Source: Micromonospora rubida (GTDB lineage Bacteria; Actinomycetota; Actinomycetes; Mycobacteriales; Micromonosporaceae). From it: 64,000 bases of DNA. The stretch is taken from assembly GCF_009908295.1 (NCBI RefSeq), contig NZ_JAAALO010000001.1, forward strand, positions 558,001 through 622,000, in the 5' to 3' direction. The translations under genes and the position numbers were made by a program. The notes under the pieces were generated by a model. That model did no database searches, was not told the origin of the DNA, and saw only the letters and a list, made by a program, of their open reading frames with translations. Shown in pieces: positions 26,511-34,520 of the stretch (its first letter is position 1; every line of letters starts with the position of its first letter).

Positions 26511-28013
26511 ATGACCTCCTCGCCTACCTCTGCCCTGTCGCCGACGCGTCGCTGGGCCGCGCTCGGCGTGCTCTCTGCCGCCGTACTGCTGCTCGCGATC
26601 GACGGCACGGTCCTCGCCCTCGCGGTGCCGTCGCTGACCGAGAGCCTCTCGCCGACCGCCGAGCAGATCATCTGGATCGGCGACGTCTACTCCCTCGCCC
26701 TGGCCGGCCTGCTCGCCCTGATGGGCAACCTCGCCGACCGGCTCGGCCGCAAGCGCATCCTGCTGGCCGGCTCGGCCCTGTTCGGGTTGGCCTCGCTGCT
26801 CGCGGCGTTCGCCACCAGCGCGGAGTCGCTGATCGTGGCCCGGCTGCTGCTCGGCGTCGCCGGCGCGACGCTGATGCCGTCGACGCTCTCGCTGATCCGC
26901 AACATCTTTCCGGACGACGCGGAGCGCACCCGGGCGGTCGCCGTCTGGTCGGCCGCCTTCGGCGCCGGCTCCGCCGCCGGGCCGATGATCGGCGGCTTCC
27001 TGCTCGAACACTTCTGGTGGGGCTCCGTCTTCCTGATCAACCTGCCGGTCATGGTCGTCGTGGTGATCTCCGGTGTCCTGCTGCTGCCCGAGTCCAAGGA
27101 CCCGAACCCGGGCCGCTTCGACGGCCTCTCCGCCGTGCTGTCGATGCTCACCGTCGTGCCGATCGTCTACGCCATCACCCACCTGGCATCCTCCGGCGTC
27201 AGCCCGATCATCGTGGCCGGCGTCGTGATCGGCCTGGTCGCCGGCACGCTCTTCGTGCGCCGGCAGCGCCGCCTGCCCAATCCGATGCTCGACGTCGACC
27301 TGTTCCGCAGCCCCGCCTTCTCCGGCGCGGTGGCCGCCAACGTCGTCTCGATCTTCGGGCTGGTCGGCCTGCTCTTCTTCTTCTCCCAGTACCTCCAGTT
27401 CGCCCGCGGCTTCTCCCCGCTCCAGGCAGGTGTCGCCGAGCTGCCCGCGACCATCGCGTCGGTCGTCGTGGTGGCCCTGGTCGGCGTCGCCGTCGCCCGG
27501 CTCGGCCGGGGCCGCGCGATCGCCGTCGCCCTCACGGTCGCCGCCGCGGGGCTGGCACTCGTCGCGCCTGCGGCGGGCCAGGCATCGTACGTGTGGCTCG
27601 CGCTCTGCCTCGCCCCCGTCGGTCTCGGCGTCGGCCTGTCGATGACCCTGGCCGGCGACGCGATCCTCTCCGCCGCGCCGCCCCGCAAGGCGGGCTCCGT
27701 GTCGGCCGTCACCGAGACCGCCAACGAACTCGGCGTCGTGCTCGGCATCGCCGTGCTCGGCTCGCTGGTCACGGCCGTCTACCGCTCGAAGCTCACCCTG
27801 CCCGAGACGCTCCCGGAGACGGTGCGGGCCCGCGCTGAGGACTCCCTCGGCTCCGCCCTCGCCGTCCTCGAACCGGGCAGCGCACCCGCCCAGGCCGCCC
27901 GGGACGCGTTCGTCACCGCCATGCAGACCACCTCGCTGGTCGCCGCCGGCCTCACCCTCGCCGCGGCGGCCCTCGCCTGGTGGCTGATCCCCTCGCCGCG
28001 CGGCTCCCGATAG
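26511..28013 (+). CDS. MFS drug efflux transporter, DHA2 (14-TM) family
   Basis: 500 residues from ATG 26511 with GAGGTGG upstream. MFS motif A GNLADRLGRKRILL near 70-85 and motif C-like GSAAGPMIGGFLLEHFWWGSVFLINLP. The SLTESLSPTAEQIIWIGDVYSL start is typical of QacA/Stp-like DHA2 pumps. About 14 hydrophobic segments. Probable multidrug export, regulated by the TetR gene 39 bp downstream through the upstream palindrome. Confidence 0.92.
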   Translation: MTSSPTSALSPTRRWAALGVLSAAVLLLAIDGTVLALAVPSLTESLSPTAEQIIWIGDVYSLALAGLLALMGNLADRLGRKRILLAGSALFGLASLLAAFATSAESLIVARLLLGVAGATLMPSTLSLIRNIFPDDAERTRAVAVWSAAFGAGSAAGPMIGGFLLEHFWWGSVFLINLPVMVVVVISGVLLLPESKDPNPGRFDGLSAVLSMLTVVPIVYAITHLASSGVSPIIVAGVVIGLVAGTLFVRRQRRLPNPMLDVDLFRSPAFSGAVAANVVSIFGLVGLLFFFSQYLQFARGFSPLQAGVAELPATIASVVVVALVGVAVARLGRGRAIAVALTVAAAGLALVAPAAGQASYVWLALCLAPVGLGVGLSMTLAGDAILSAAPPRKAGSVSAVTETANELGVVLGIAVLGSLVTAVYRSKLTLPETLPETVRARAEDSLGSALAVLEPGSAPAQAARDAFVTAMQTTSLVAAGLTLAAAALAWWLIPSPRGSR

Positions 28014-28052
28014 CCTGTTCCCCCGCCACCACCACCGAGGAGGCCACCGCAC

Positions 28053-28655
28053 ATGGGACGAACCGCCGGCCGGTCACCCGGGGACACCCGGCGGGCGCTC
28101 CTCGACGCCGCCGGCGAGGCCATCCGCACGCGCGGCGTCAACGCCACCCTGGACGACATCGCCCGCCAGGCCGGCGTCTCCAAGGGCGGCCTGATCTACC
28201 ACTTCGCCAGCAAGGACGAGCTGATCCTGGAACTCGCCCGGGACCTGCTGGCCGCGTACCGTGCTGACATCGAAAGCCGGCTCGACCCGGCGGACCACGA
28301 GCCCGGCCGCCTCACGCGGGCGTACGTCCGGGCCTGGCTCGCCCCCGCCGAGGACGAGATCACCACCCGCAGGACCATTGCCCTGGTCGCCCAGCTGACG
28401 ACCATTCCGGCGGTCGCCGAACTGGTCGACGCCGACACCCAGCAGCTCATCGCCGAGCTGCGGGCCGACGGTCTCCCCATCGACGTGATGACCGTGGTGA
28501 CCGCCGCAGCCGACGGCATGAGCAGCGCGCCGCTCTGGGGCGGAGCCGGGCGCGATGCCGAGTTCCGACGACTGGAACGGCGGCTCATCACGCTCACCCG
28601 TCACCCCGAACTCTGGCAACAACTGCCCTGGGGCAACGAGGACGAAGAGCGGTAA
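28053..28655 (+). CDS. TetR-family transcriptional regulator
   Basis: 200 residues, ATG. N-terminal HTH DTRRALLDAAGEAIRTRGVNATLDDIARQAGVSKGGLIYHFASKDELI (about 10-58) is canonical. The C-terminal ligand domain matches TetR_C regulators of QacA-like pumps. Same operon as the MFS gene; likely repressor relieved by pump substrates. Confidence 0.93.
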   Translation: MGRTAGRSPGDTRRALLDAAGEAIRTRGVNATLDDIARQAGVSKGGLIYHFASKDELILELARDLLAAYRADIESRLDPADHEPGRLTRAYVRAWLAPAEDEITTRRTIALVAQLTTIPAVAELVDADTQQLIAELRADGLPIDVMTVVTAAADGMSSAPLWGGAGRDAEFRRLERRLITLTRHPELWQQLPWGNEDEER

Positions 28656-28732
28656 CGGATTGCCGGGCCACCACGGGTGCCGTGGCGCTGCCCCTGAGGC
28701 CGTCCGTCGATGGCGTTCGTGACAGGATCCGT

Positions 28733-28751
28733 TGTCAATGTAACGTTGACA
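28733..28751. promoter_or_regulatory. palindrome TGTCAA-N7-TTGACA at the start of the HTH-like gene
   Basis: TGTCAATGTAACGTTGACA ends one base before ATG 28753. Binding here would block transcription or translation initiation. An identical-architecture site overlaps the stop codon of the same gene. Confidence 0.75.
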
Positions 28752-28752
28752 G

Positions 28753-29235
28753 ATGACACCCGAGGTGACTGAGCTGGCCGGCGTCACGGCCGACCGGGCA
28801 CGGCTGGACGAGCGTGAGCTGGAACTGATCGACCGCGCGCGGCACGCGGGTGCGACCTGGGTACAGATCGCCGCCGCGCTCGGCCTCGGCAGTCGGCAGG
28901 CCGCGGAGCAACGCCGGCAACGCCTGGCGGTCGTACGACGATCGCGGCGGCACGAACGCGACCTGGGGTACTCGGCGCGGATCGCGGCGATACGGGGTGC
29001 GGTGTCCGACCTCCAGCGCTGGATCGACACCGACCGGCGGTGGGACGCCCGGTTCGGGCGGGCGACTCTCGTCCGCAAGACCGCGGAGGCCGCCCTCGAC
29101 GCCGACCCGAGTCCGCTCTATGCGCTGGCAACGCTGCTCGCGGTCGACCTGCGCCAAGCGGACGGCGAACGGTTGCCGGCTCCGGTGCGGGCCATCGCCG
29201 CACGGCTCGACGACCTTTTGTCAACGAAACCTTGA
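28753..29235 (+). CDS. small HTH-like protein, probable regulator
   Basis: 160 residues, soluble. Residues 33-58 (HAGATWVQIAAALGLGSRQAAEQRRQRL) look like a helix-turn-helix of the sigma-70-region-4/HTH type, followed by basic RRSRRHERDLGY and a helical C-terminus. No close named family. The gene is bracketed by two TGTCAA-N7-TTGACA palindromes, one at its start and one over its stop, so it probably binds them. A broken MFS gene follows, which may have been its target. Confidence 0.7.
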   Translation: MTPEVTELAGVTADRARLDERELELIDRARHAGATWVQIAAALGLGSRQAAEQRRQRLAVVRRSRRHERDLGYSARIAAIRGAVSDLQRWIDTDRRWDARFGRATLVRKTAEAALDADPSPLYALATLLAVDLRQADGERLPAPVRAIAARLDDLLSTKP

Positions 29236-29237
29236 CA
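29219..29237. promoter_or_regulatory. second TGTCAA-N7-TTGACA palindrome
   Basis: TGTCAACGAAACCTTGACA overlaps the end of the HTH-like gene and lies 74 bp before the MFS relic. The arms are identical to the site at 28733-28751 while the 7 bp centres differ, as expected for an operator rather than a duplication. Confidence 0.75.
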
Positions 29238-29280
29238 GCTCTGGAAGAGCTTGCCTGAGCCTCGCTCAACATCAAGGATC

Positions 29281-29297
29281 TGAGTCATCTCGACTCA
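29281..29297. promoter_or_regulatory. inverted repeat before the MFS relic
   Basis: TGAGTC-N5-GACTCA lies 14 bp before the MFS ATG, next to its ribosome site. Could be an operator or a small hairpin. Confidence 0.4.
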
Positions 29298-29311
29298 ACC
29301 TTGGAGGGCTC

Positions 29312-29697
29312 ATGCGCCGGAACGCCGGGCTGTTCGTGGCGATCTCGCTGCTGTCCGGCTTCGGCAGCAGCGCCATGTCGCTGGTGGCCGGGATCTGGAT
29401 CCTGGACCTCACGGGTTCCACCGGCCTCGCCGCCCTCGCCGGGCTCTGCGTGTACGCCCCGGTCCTCGCCGGCCCGTGGCTGGGCGGCCTGCTCGACCGA
29501 GCGCCGAGGCGAACGCTGGTCATGGCGGTCAACCTCGCTCTGGCCGCTGCTCTACTCAGCCTCCTCACGGTTCGCGGACCAGGTCAGACGTGGCTCATCT
29601 TCCTGGTTTCCTGCGCGTACGGCGTCAGCTACGTACTGATCGACGCGGGCGAGACGGCGCTGCTGCCCTCCGCGCTGTCGCCTACCGCCCTCGAAGG
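29312..29697 (+). pseudogene. 5' part of an MFS transporter, truncated
   Basis: The frame starts well: ATG after TTGGAGGG and MRRNAGLFVAISLLSGFGSSAMSLVAGIWILDLTGS, which is typical of MFS_3/enterobactin-exporter-like permeases. It continues for about 128 residues (four membrane segments) to VLIDAGETALLPSALSPTALEGG. Beyond ~29697 the sequence is unrelated and includes a GNAT gene fragment. The frame stays open to 29881 but the added residues are not MFS. Confidence 0.85.
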
Positions 29698-29711
29698 CGG
29701 CGGGAAGAGAA

Positions 29712-29836
29712 ACGTATGTCGGAATCAGGGCTGTCCACCGGGGAGGCACGTCATGTTTAGAGCACCTGTTCCGGGGAGACTGGGCCGACCGACTCGTCTT
29801 CGCCATCCTGGCCCACGATTGGCAGTCACGGCCCAA
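29712..29836 (+). pseudogene. GNAT acetyltransferase C-terminal fragment
   Basis: EARHV (before an in-frame TAG near 29757) and, one frame over, EHLFRGDWADRLVFAILAHDWQSR match the C-terminus of the intact GNAT at 25739-26311 (EARHVESYLLRGEWADRLVFAVLAHEWRSR). The fragment is frame-shifted and fused to the MFS relic. Confidence 0.75.
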
Positions 29837-29843
29837 GTGGATA

Positions 29844-30746
29844 TCACCTCGGGCGTCTACCACCGAGCCCGAACGCTGTAGCGAGCTGGTCGAGCAGGGG
29901 CGCTGCTGATGGGTGCGGGTCGTGGCGGGGTGTGATCGTGTAGATGCCGCGGGTCGGAGCATCGACGAGTGCCACTGTGGTGACGTCGGTCCGCAGCGCG
30001 CACGTCAGCACTCCGGGTATGAGCGCGATGGCATGACCGGTGGCGACCAGGGCCACCTTGCTGGGCAGGTCGGCCGCGGCGAGGTCGATGCGGGCGGTGA
30101 CTCCGGCGCGGGCGGCCTGCTGTCGCAGCAGCGCCGCCGATCCGTCGTTGTCCTCGACCCAGGTCTGGTCAGCCAGCTCCTGAATGCGCACCGGCCCGGG
30201 CCCGGCCTGCGGATGGCCCACGGGTAACACGACGACCATCTCGTCCATCCCCAGGAACCGGTGGTCGACGCGCGGGTCGTGGTGCAGCCCCGGTGGCGCG
30301 TCGGTGACGACAGCGACGTCGAGACTGCCGGCGAGTACGCGGGCGTGCAGCTCCGGACTGAGCCCGGGTGACAGGCTCCAGCGGAGGGGGGCGGCCGTCT
30401 CCAGCAGGCGGCGGATTGCCGCGGGCACGATCCCGGCGGCCAGAGAGGGTGTCGCGCCGACGGTCAGCGGTCGGCTGGGCACCCCGTCACGAACGTCTCG
30501 TACGGCGCGGACGGCGCGGTCGACCTCGTTGAGCGCAGTCAGGGCGTGGTGACGGAACACCTCGCCGGCCGGCGTCGGACGCACTCCGCGCGCATGACGC
30601 TCCATCAGGGGTACGCCGAGCTGCCGCTCCAGCCCGGCGATCTGTCGGGAGATGGCCGACTGCGAGTGGTTGAGTTCGGCGGCCGCTGCCGACAGTGACC
30701 CGAGCCGGCACACCGTCACGAACGTCCGCCACGCGGTCAACTCCAT
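29844..30746 (-). CDS. LysR-family transcriptional regulator
   Basis: 300 residues from ATG 30746. N-terminal winged HTH: FVTVCRLGSLSAAAAELNHSQSAISRQIAGLERQLGVPLMERHARGVRPTPAGEVF, then a periplasmic-binding-like effector domain (PLTVGATPSLAAGIVPAAIRRLLE...). Divergent from the dehydrogenase fusion with 95 bp between starts, the usual arrangement for a LysR activator and its target. Confidence 0.94.
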   Translation of the reverse strand: MELTAWRTFVTVCRLGSLSAAAAELNHSQSAISRQIAGLERQLGVPLMERHARGVRPTPAGEVFRHHALTALNEVDRAVRAVRDVRDGVPSRPLTVGATPSLAAGIVPAAIRRLLETAAPLRWSLSPGLSPELHARVLAGSLDVAVVTDAPPGLHHDPRVDHRFLGMDEMVVVLPVGHPQAGPGPVRIQELADQTWVEDNDGSAALLRQQAARAGVTARIDLAAADLPSKVALVATGHAIALIPGVLTCALRTDVTTVALVDAPTRGIYTITPRHDPHPSAAPLLDQLATAFGLGGRRPR

Positions 30747-30753
30747 GGCGCAA

Positions 30754-30772
30754 GTATGCCGAGGCGGTATGC
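30754..30772. promoter_or_regulatory. direct repeat in the LysR/dehydrogenase promoter region
   Basis: GTATGC-N7-GTATGC lies just upstream of the LysR start in the divergent intergenic region. It could be part of the LysR recognition or activation site; weak evidence. Confidence 0.35.
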
Positions 30773-30841
30773 GTGTCCCGCATGGCTGCCCTGTGGAATC
30801 TGCGCTTGTCGCAGCCATCACGGTGCACCACTCTGGCATGC

Positions 30842-32005
30842 ATGACCACGCCACACACGGTCGCCGTCCTCGGTTTGGGCCGCATGGGCACCGCGATCGC
30901 GACACGACTCGCCGACCACGGCTGGGACGTCGTCGGTTGGACACGATCCGGGCGCACGGCAGGCACCATCGAGACGGTCGGTGACCCGAACGACGCCGTT
31001 GCGAAGGCCGACCTCGTTCTCCTGGCGTTGTTCGACGGCCAGGCTTGCCAGCAGGTCGTCAACCACGTCCGCGACTCGCTGCGAACGGACACGATCGTGC
31101 TGAACACCAGCACCATCGCCCCCGCCGAAGCATCGGGGCTGGCCCGGCAACTCGGCCCGTCTTACGTGCATGCGCCCGTGCTCGGCTCCGTGCCAGCAGC
31201 CGCCGCCGGCACGCTGCAGATTCTCGCCGCTGCCGACCACGACGCGCTCGACCGGGTCCGACCGATTTTGGAAGCGCTCGGCACCGTGCAGCGCGTCGAC
31301 GACGCTGCCACTGCTGCCGCACTCAAGCTGGTCGCCAACAACAGTCTCGCCGGCGCCGTCCTCGCGCTGCGCGACTCGTTGCGGCAAGCCGACGCCCTGG
31401 GCCTGCCCCGCGCCCAGGTGCTGGACGTCCTCGAACTCGGCCAGCTCGGCGGGCTCGTGGCCCGCAAGCGACCCTTCCTCACCAACCAGGCGCCCGCCAC
31501 CACGGCCACGGCCGAGTTCACGATCGGTGCGCTGGCCAAGGACATGGCGCTGCTGGCCGCCGCGTCAAACACCCCTCTGCGCAGCGCCGCCGACCTGGCC
31601 GACATCCCTGCCGACCCTGAGGCCGACATCGCGGTTGCCGCCACCGTCCCCGTGGAGGGTGACGCCGTGCTCGAACCGCTGCGCGCCTACCTCCGCGGAC
31701 ACGCTACCGGCGATCCCGCCCACTTCCGCGACGCGTTCCTGCCCACCGCCCACATCGAGGGAGTCCGGGATGGCGCATTCGTCTCGTGGCGCCTGGACGA
31801 GTACTGCGCTCTCTTCCACGGCCGGCCAGCCCCGGACGAACCAACCCGCTCCCGCCGCATCGACGCCATCGACGTCCACGGCACCGTCGCGGCCGCAACC
31901 ATGACGCTCTGGCACGGCGCGGACACCTTCACCGACATTTTCCTGCTAATCCAGGTCGACGACACGTGGCGCATCGCCAACAAGGCCTACCACCGACACT
32001 CCTGA
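30842..32005 (+). CDS. 3-hydroxyisobutyrate dehydrogenase-like reductase fused to an NTF2/lumazine-binding-like domain
   Basis: 387 residues, ATG. Residues 1-~260 are an NAD(P)-dependent beta-hydroxyacid dehydrogenase/imine-reductase-like fold: VLGLGRMGTAIATRLADHGWDVVGW, LNTSTIAPAEASGLA, VHAPVLGSVPAAAAGTL and the catalytic-Lys helix ALKLVANNSLAG. Residues ~265-387 (LEPLRAYLRGHATGDPAHFRDAFLPTAHIEG...TDIFLLIQVDDTWRIANKAYHRHS) match the putative lumazine-binding/SnoaL-like NTF2 superfamily. The two domains are normally separate proteins. Substrate unknown; controlled presumably by the divergent LysR. Confidence 0.88.
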   Translation: MTTPHTVAVLGLGRMGTAIATRLADHGWDVVGWTRSGRTAGTIETVGDPNDAVAKADLVLLALFDGQACQQVVNHVRDSLRTDTIVLNTSTIAPAEASGLARQLGPSYVHAPVLGSVPAAAAGTLQILAAADHDALDRVRPILEALGTVQRVDDAATAAALKLVANNSLAGAVLALRDSLRQADALGLPRAQVLDVLELGQLGGLVARKRPFLTNQAPATTATAEFTIGALAKDMALLAAASNTPLRSAADLADIPADPEADIAVAATVPVEGDAVLEPLRAYLRGHATGDPAHFRDAFLPTAHIEGVRDGAFVSWRLDEYCALFHGRPAPDEPTRSRRIDAIDVHGTVAAATMTLWHGADTFTDIFLLIQVDDTWRIANKAYHRHS

Positions 32006-32341
32006 GATGACGGGATACACCGGATGGGCTGTGGTCCGAAGCCGACCTTGCGCGGGTTGCGCTCGACGATCTCGACGCCGATGTCGTAGTACGACTACTG
32101 GGTACGGGCGGTCCGGGCGTCGTGCGTCGTGCGTCGACCCGATCTTCGCCTGGCACGAGGGCCGGACGCAGCCAGCGGCTCCCGAGCAGCGGGAATAGCG
32201 AGCCGTTGATGCCCTATCGACCCACCCGCAGTCCGATTTACTCATCTAATCCACATTTTTCGGCTCAGAACCCCCTACTGCACCCGCGTCCACTTGGGGT
32301 TCCTAGATCACCAACGCTCCGTGGGTCAATCAGCCGCGGCT

Positions 32342-32449
32342 TGCCGACACGTCGAAGGCACCCGCGCGAAGCTGAAACGCATGGTCAACCGCCAAGTCCT
32401 CACCGAAGAAAAGCCCGGAGTATTCACCCTCGCCCCGAAACGAACCTAA
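32342..32449 (+). pseudogene. C-terminal fragment of an unidentified protein
   Basis: The frame encodes CRHVEGTRAKLKRMVNRQVL and continues to TLAPKRT and TAA 32447-32449. The charged, helix-turn-wing-like character suggests the end of a winged-helix or transposon-associated protein, but I cannot name it. No start is present. Confidence 0.4.
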
Positions 32450-32488
32450 TCCTCCAATGTGGGAGGCGCGTCGCCCTCGTCGACCGCC

Positions 32489-32596
32489 GGCCACATCGGG
32501 CACCTGACGCCCTGGGACGCCTTCTGGGGCCAGCGCTACGCCGTCGTCCACGACCCCGACGGCAACAGCGTGGAACTCTTCGCCACCCTCGGCTAA
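32489..32596 (+). pseudogene. VOC-family C-terminal fragment
   Basis: GHIGHLTPWDAFWGQRYAVV followed by HDPDGNSVELFATLG and TAA 32594-32596 is the conserved last strand-helix pair of VOC proteins (WGQRYAxVxDPDGNxVxLFA). The N-terminal two thirds are absent. Confidence 0.8.
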
Positions 32597-32750
32597 CCCC
32601 GGCGGGACCCCGGGCGCCACCCGCACCTCCCTGCGCTGCGGTGGCCGCCCGGTCGGCGTACCGGCTGCGATCGGTGACCTCGGTGGCGGCAGGGTGGGGC
32701 GCACGAGCCCGGCGTACACTGCCGCCACCTGATCCGGTCGCCCGGCGGCC

Positions 32751-33011
32751 CTACCCCGGCAGCCAAGCCCGGAAGTACCAGCCGTTGTATTCGCTGTTGG
32801 GCAGGGTGCGGTATTCGCAATTGCCGCTCACCTCACCCCAGTAGCTGGCATCGATGCGGTGGAGCTCGCACTCGTCGTAGGTCACGAAATAGCCGTTCCA
32901 GTCGAATTGAACGGCGGCGGCCGGGGCCGGCTGGACGGTGAAGCTGACGGCTGCCGCGGCGGCGGCGACAACCGCGAGGCGGGCGAGCCGGCGGCGGAGC
33001 GGCTGGGGCAT
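32751..33011 (-). CDS. small secreted protein of unknown function
   Basis: 86 residues, ATG. Arg-rich n-region (MPQPLRRRLAR), alanine-rich h-region and a probable signal-peptidase I site around PAPAAA (residue ~34). The mature ~52 residues contain two Cys (CELHR, NCEYR), likely one disulfide, and are rich in Tyr, Trp and Asn (FDWNGYFVTYDEC). No family recognised. Resembles short secreted actinobacterial proteins. Confidence 0.65.
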   Translation of the reverse strand: MPQPLRRRLARLAVVAAAAAAVSFTVQPAPAAAVQFDWNGYFVTYDECELHRIDASYWGEVSGNCEYRTLPNSEYNGWYFRAWLPG

Positions 33012-33189
33012 GGCGAGTCCTTCCGGAGTGGTGACGAACCTGCCCGGCCATCATAAATCCACGGTCACCGATTGATGATCCGCCATACGGACAGCCCGGA
33101 CCCACCAACATCGACGGATGCCACCGTCACTGCCAGCCTGTTGCGCGGCCCTAGCCAGGCCGGTGCCTAGCAGTCGACTGCGCGGCCCC

Positions 33190-33410
33190 CTACGCTGGCG
33201 GCTCATCCACGACGTACACCCCGCTGCCGGCGCGACCCACGGTGAACCCTCGCTCGCGGGTCAACTCCAACGCGCGCTGAATGGTCGACACGCTGACCGA
33301 GTACATGTCGGACAGCTCCCGCAGCGACGGCAGCTTGGTGCCGGGCCTGTACTCCCGAGCAGTGATGCGGTCGGTCAGGTCGTCTGCGATCTGCCTCGAC
33401 GACAGACCTC
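33190..33410 (-). pseudogene. GntR winged-helix fragment lacking its start
   Basis: The minus strand encodes RQIADDLTDRITAREYRPGT and continues LPSLRELSDMYSVSVSTIQR through GSGVYVVDEPPA with stop TAG 33192-33190. This is a nearly complete GntR DNA-binding domain. A TGA lies three codons before RQIADD and no start codon intervenes, so the beginning has been lost. Confidence 0.75.
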
Positions 33411-33656
33411 ACCCAGCGATGGGCTTAGAAGGGTGGCGCAGGTCCGGGGTGCAGTTGTAGCGGATCTTCGCTGCGAGCGTGCATCAACCAAGCCCTCGGC
33501 CTTGAGCACCAGCATGGCTCCACGGATCGAGCCGTAGGACACGCGGTGCTGGGTCCGCAGCGCACTAGTCGAGGGCAGCTTGTCCCCAACGGCCAGTTTG
33601 CCGGCGCGAATTTGCTCGCGGATGGCCTCTGCCACCCGCTCGTACTTCGCGGTCAT
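33375..33656 (-). CDS. mini-GntR winged-helix protein, C-terminus altered
   Basis: 93 residues, ATG with GAGGGG upstream. MTAKYERVAEAIREQIRAGKLAVGDKLPSTSALRTQHRVSYGSIRGAMLVLKAEGLVDARS is a standard GntR domain. The usual wing (QGxGTFV) is missing, replaced by SQRRSATTAPRTC..., and the tail overlaps the next GntR fragment in another frame. Possibly a fusion scar between two tandem mini-GntR genes, so function is doubtful. Confidence 0.6.
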   Translation of the reverse strand: MTAKYERVAEAIREQIRAGKLAVGDKLPSTSALRTQHRVSYGSIRGAMLVLKAEGLVDARSQRRSATTAPRTCATLLSPSLGEVCRRGRSQTT

Positions 33657-33863
33657 CTCCACCCCTCGGGTCGCAGCCTCAGAGATTACTTCGAGACACC
33701 GCCAGCAGCCGTCCCGTGGACCTCGCGCTACTACAAGAGACACAAAGATGGCCGCCGATGTCGGCAGCCCGGCCATCGTCGCCGCCACGCCGATCCTCAC
33801 GCTCCCCGTTTCCGGCGAAGGTGACAACCTCCGATAATCCACCTCTGCCGCCTGCCGCCGCGC

Positions 33864-34511
33864 CTATCTCAAGGGGAGGGTGGTCACGGTACGCCACTCG
33901 TACATCTGGTGGTCGCGGTGCATCTCGATCAGGTCAACCTGCCTGATAGCCACGTGAGCGGGCTGAATCTCCGCACGGGCCGTGGCCCTGATGTAGGGGT
34001 CGGCAGGCCCACCGGCGGTGATATAGGCGACGCTCACATGTGGACGAAACCGATCCGGGTCTTCGCCAACCTCGTCGGGGCCCAAGACTCGGCCGATAGC
34101 CTGCCGGGTTAGGTGGCGTAGCTCGTGGATTCGCTCGGCGGGCTCGGCTGGCATCAAGATCGCCTCGTCGGCCACGACGATTGGCCCGAACTTGACCTGG
34201 AACGCTGGAACGGCGGCGAGCAGCGAGCGCGCTTCGACGGCGATGTCCTGGACAACGTCTTGGGCGAGTTCATCGGCGAAGCCGATGCCCTGCATGGTGA
34301 GGTGCAACCATCGATCCGGGATCAGGGTGAGGCTCGGCATCCCTGCCAGAGCTGTTCGGTAGGCCGTCGCGGTGTCGCAGAGTTGGTGTTGGTTCTCGAA
34401 GGTGATGTGGAAGGCGTAGAAGCGCCTGCCGGCGCGCCACCCTGGACGCCACCACCAATGGTTACGGACTTCGTCTGCGTGCTGGCCCGGGGCAAGGTCA
34501 AGAAGCGACAT
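33864..34511 (-). CDS. 2H phosphoesterase / 2'-5' RNA ligase-like protein
   Basis: 215 residues, ATG. The two signature motifs are WLHLTMQ (HLT, about residue 68) and RPHVSVAY (HVS, about 158), the paired HxT/S of the 2H superfamily. No membrane segment. Family members hydrolyse cyclic phosphodiesters or ligate RNA; specificity unknown. It lies 9 bp downstream of the GntR/UTRA gene and is presumably co-regulated. Confidence 0.85.
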   Translation of the reverse strand: MSLLDLAPGQHADEVRNHWWWRPGWRAGRRFYAFHITFENQHQLCDTATAYRTALAGMPSLTLIPDRWLHLTMQGIGFADELAQDVVQDIAVEARSLLAAVPAFQVKFGPIVVADEAILMPAEPAERIHELRHLTRQAIGRVLGPDEVGEDPDRFRPHVSVAYITAGGPADPYIRATARAEIQPAHVAIRQVDLIEMHRDHQMYEWRTVTTLPLR

Positions 34512-34520
34512 ACGGCTCCC

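Larger units (their letters stand above)
32006..32750. other. degraded region without an intact gene
   Basis: About 745 bp holding gene scraps: a possible coding remnant GLWSEADLARVALDDLDADVVVRLLG near 32025-32100, the C-terminal fragments at 32342-32449 and 32489-32596 listed separately, and no complete reading frame. Consistent with the decay seen from 19.4 kb onward. Confidence 0.6.
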
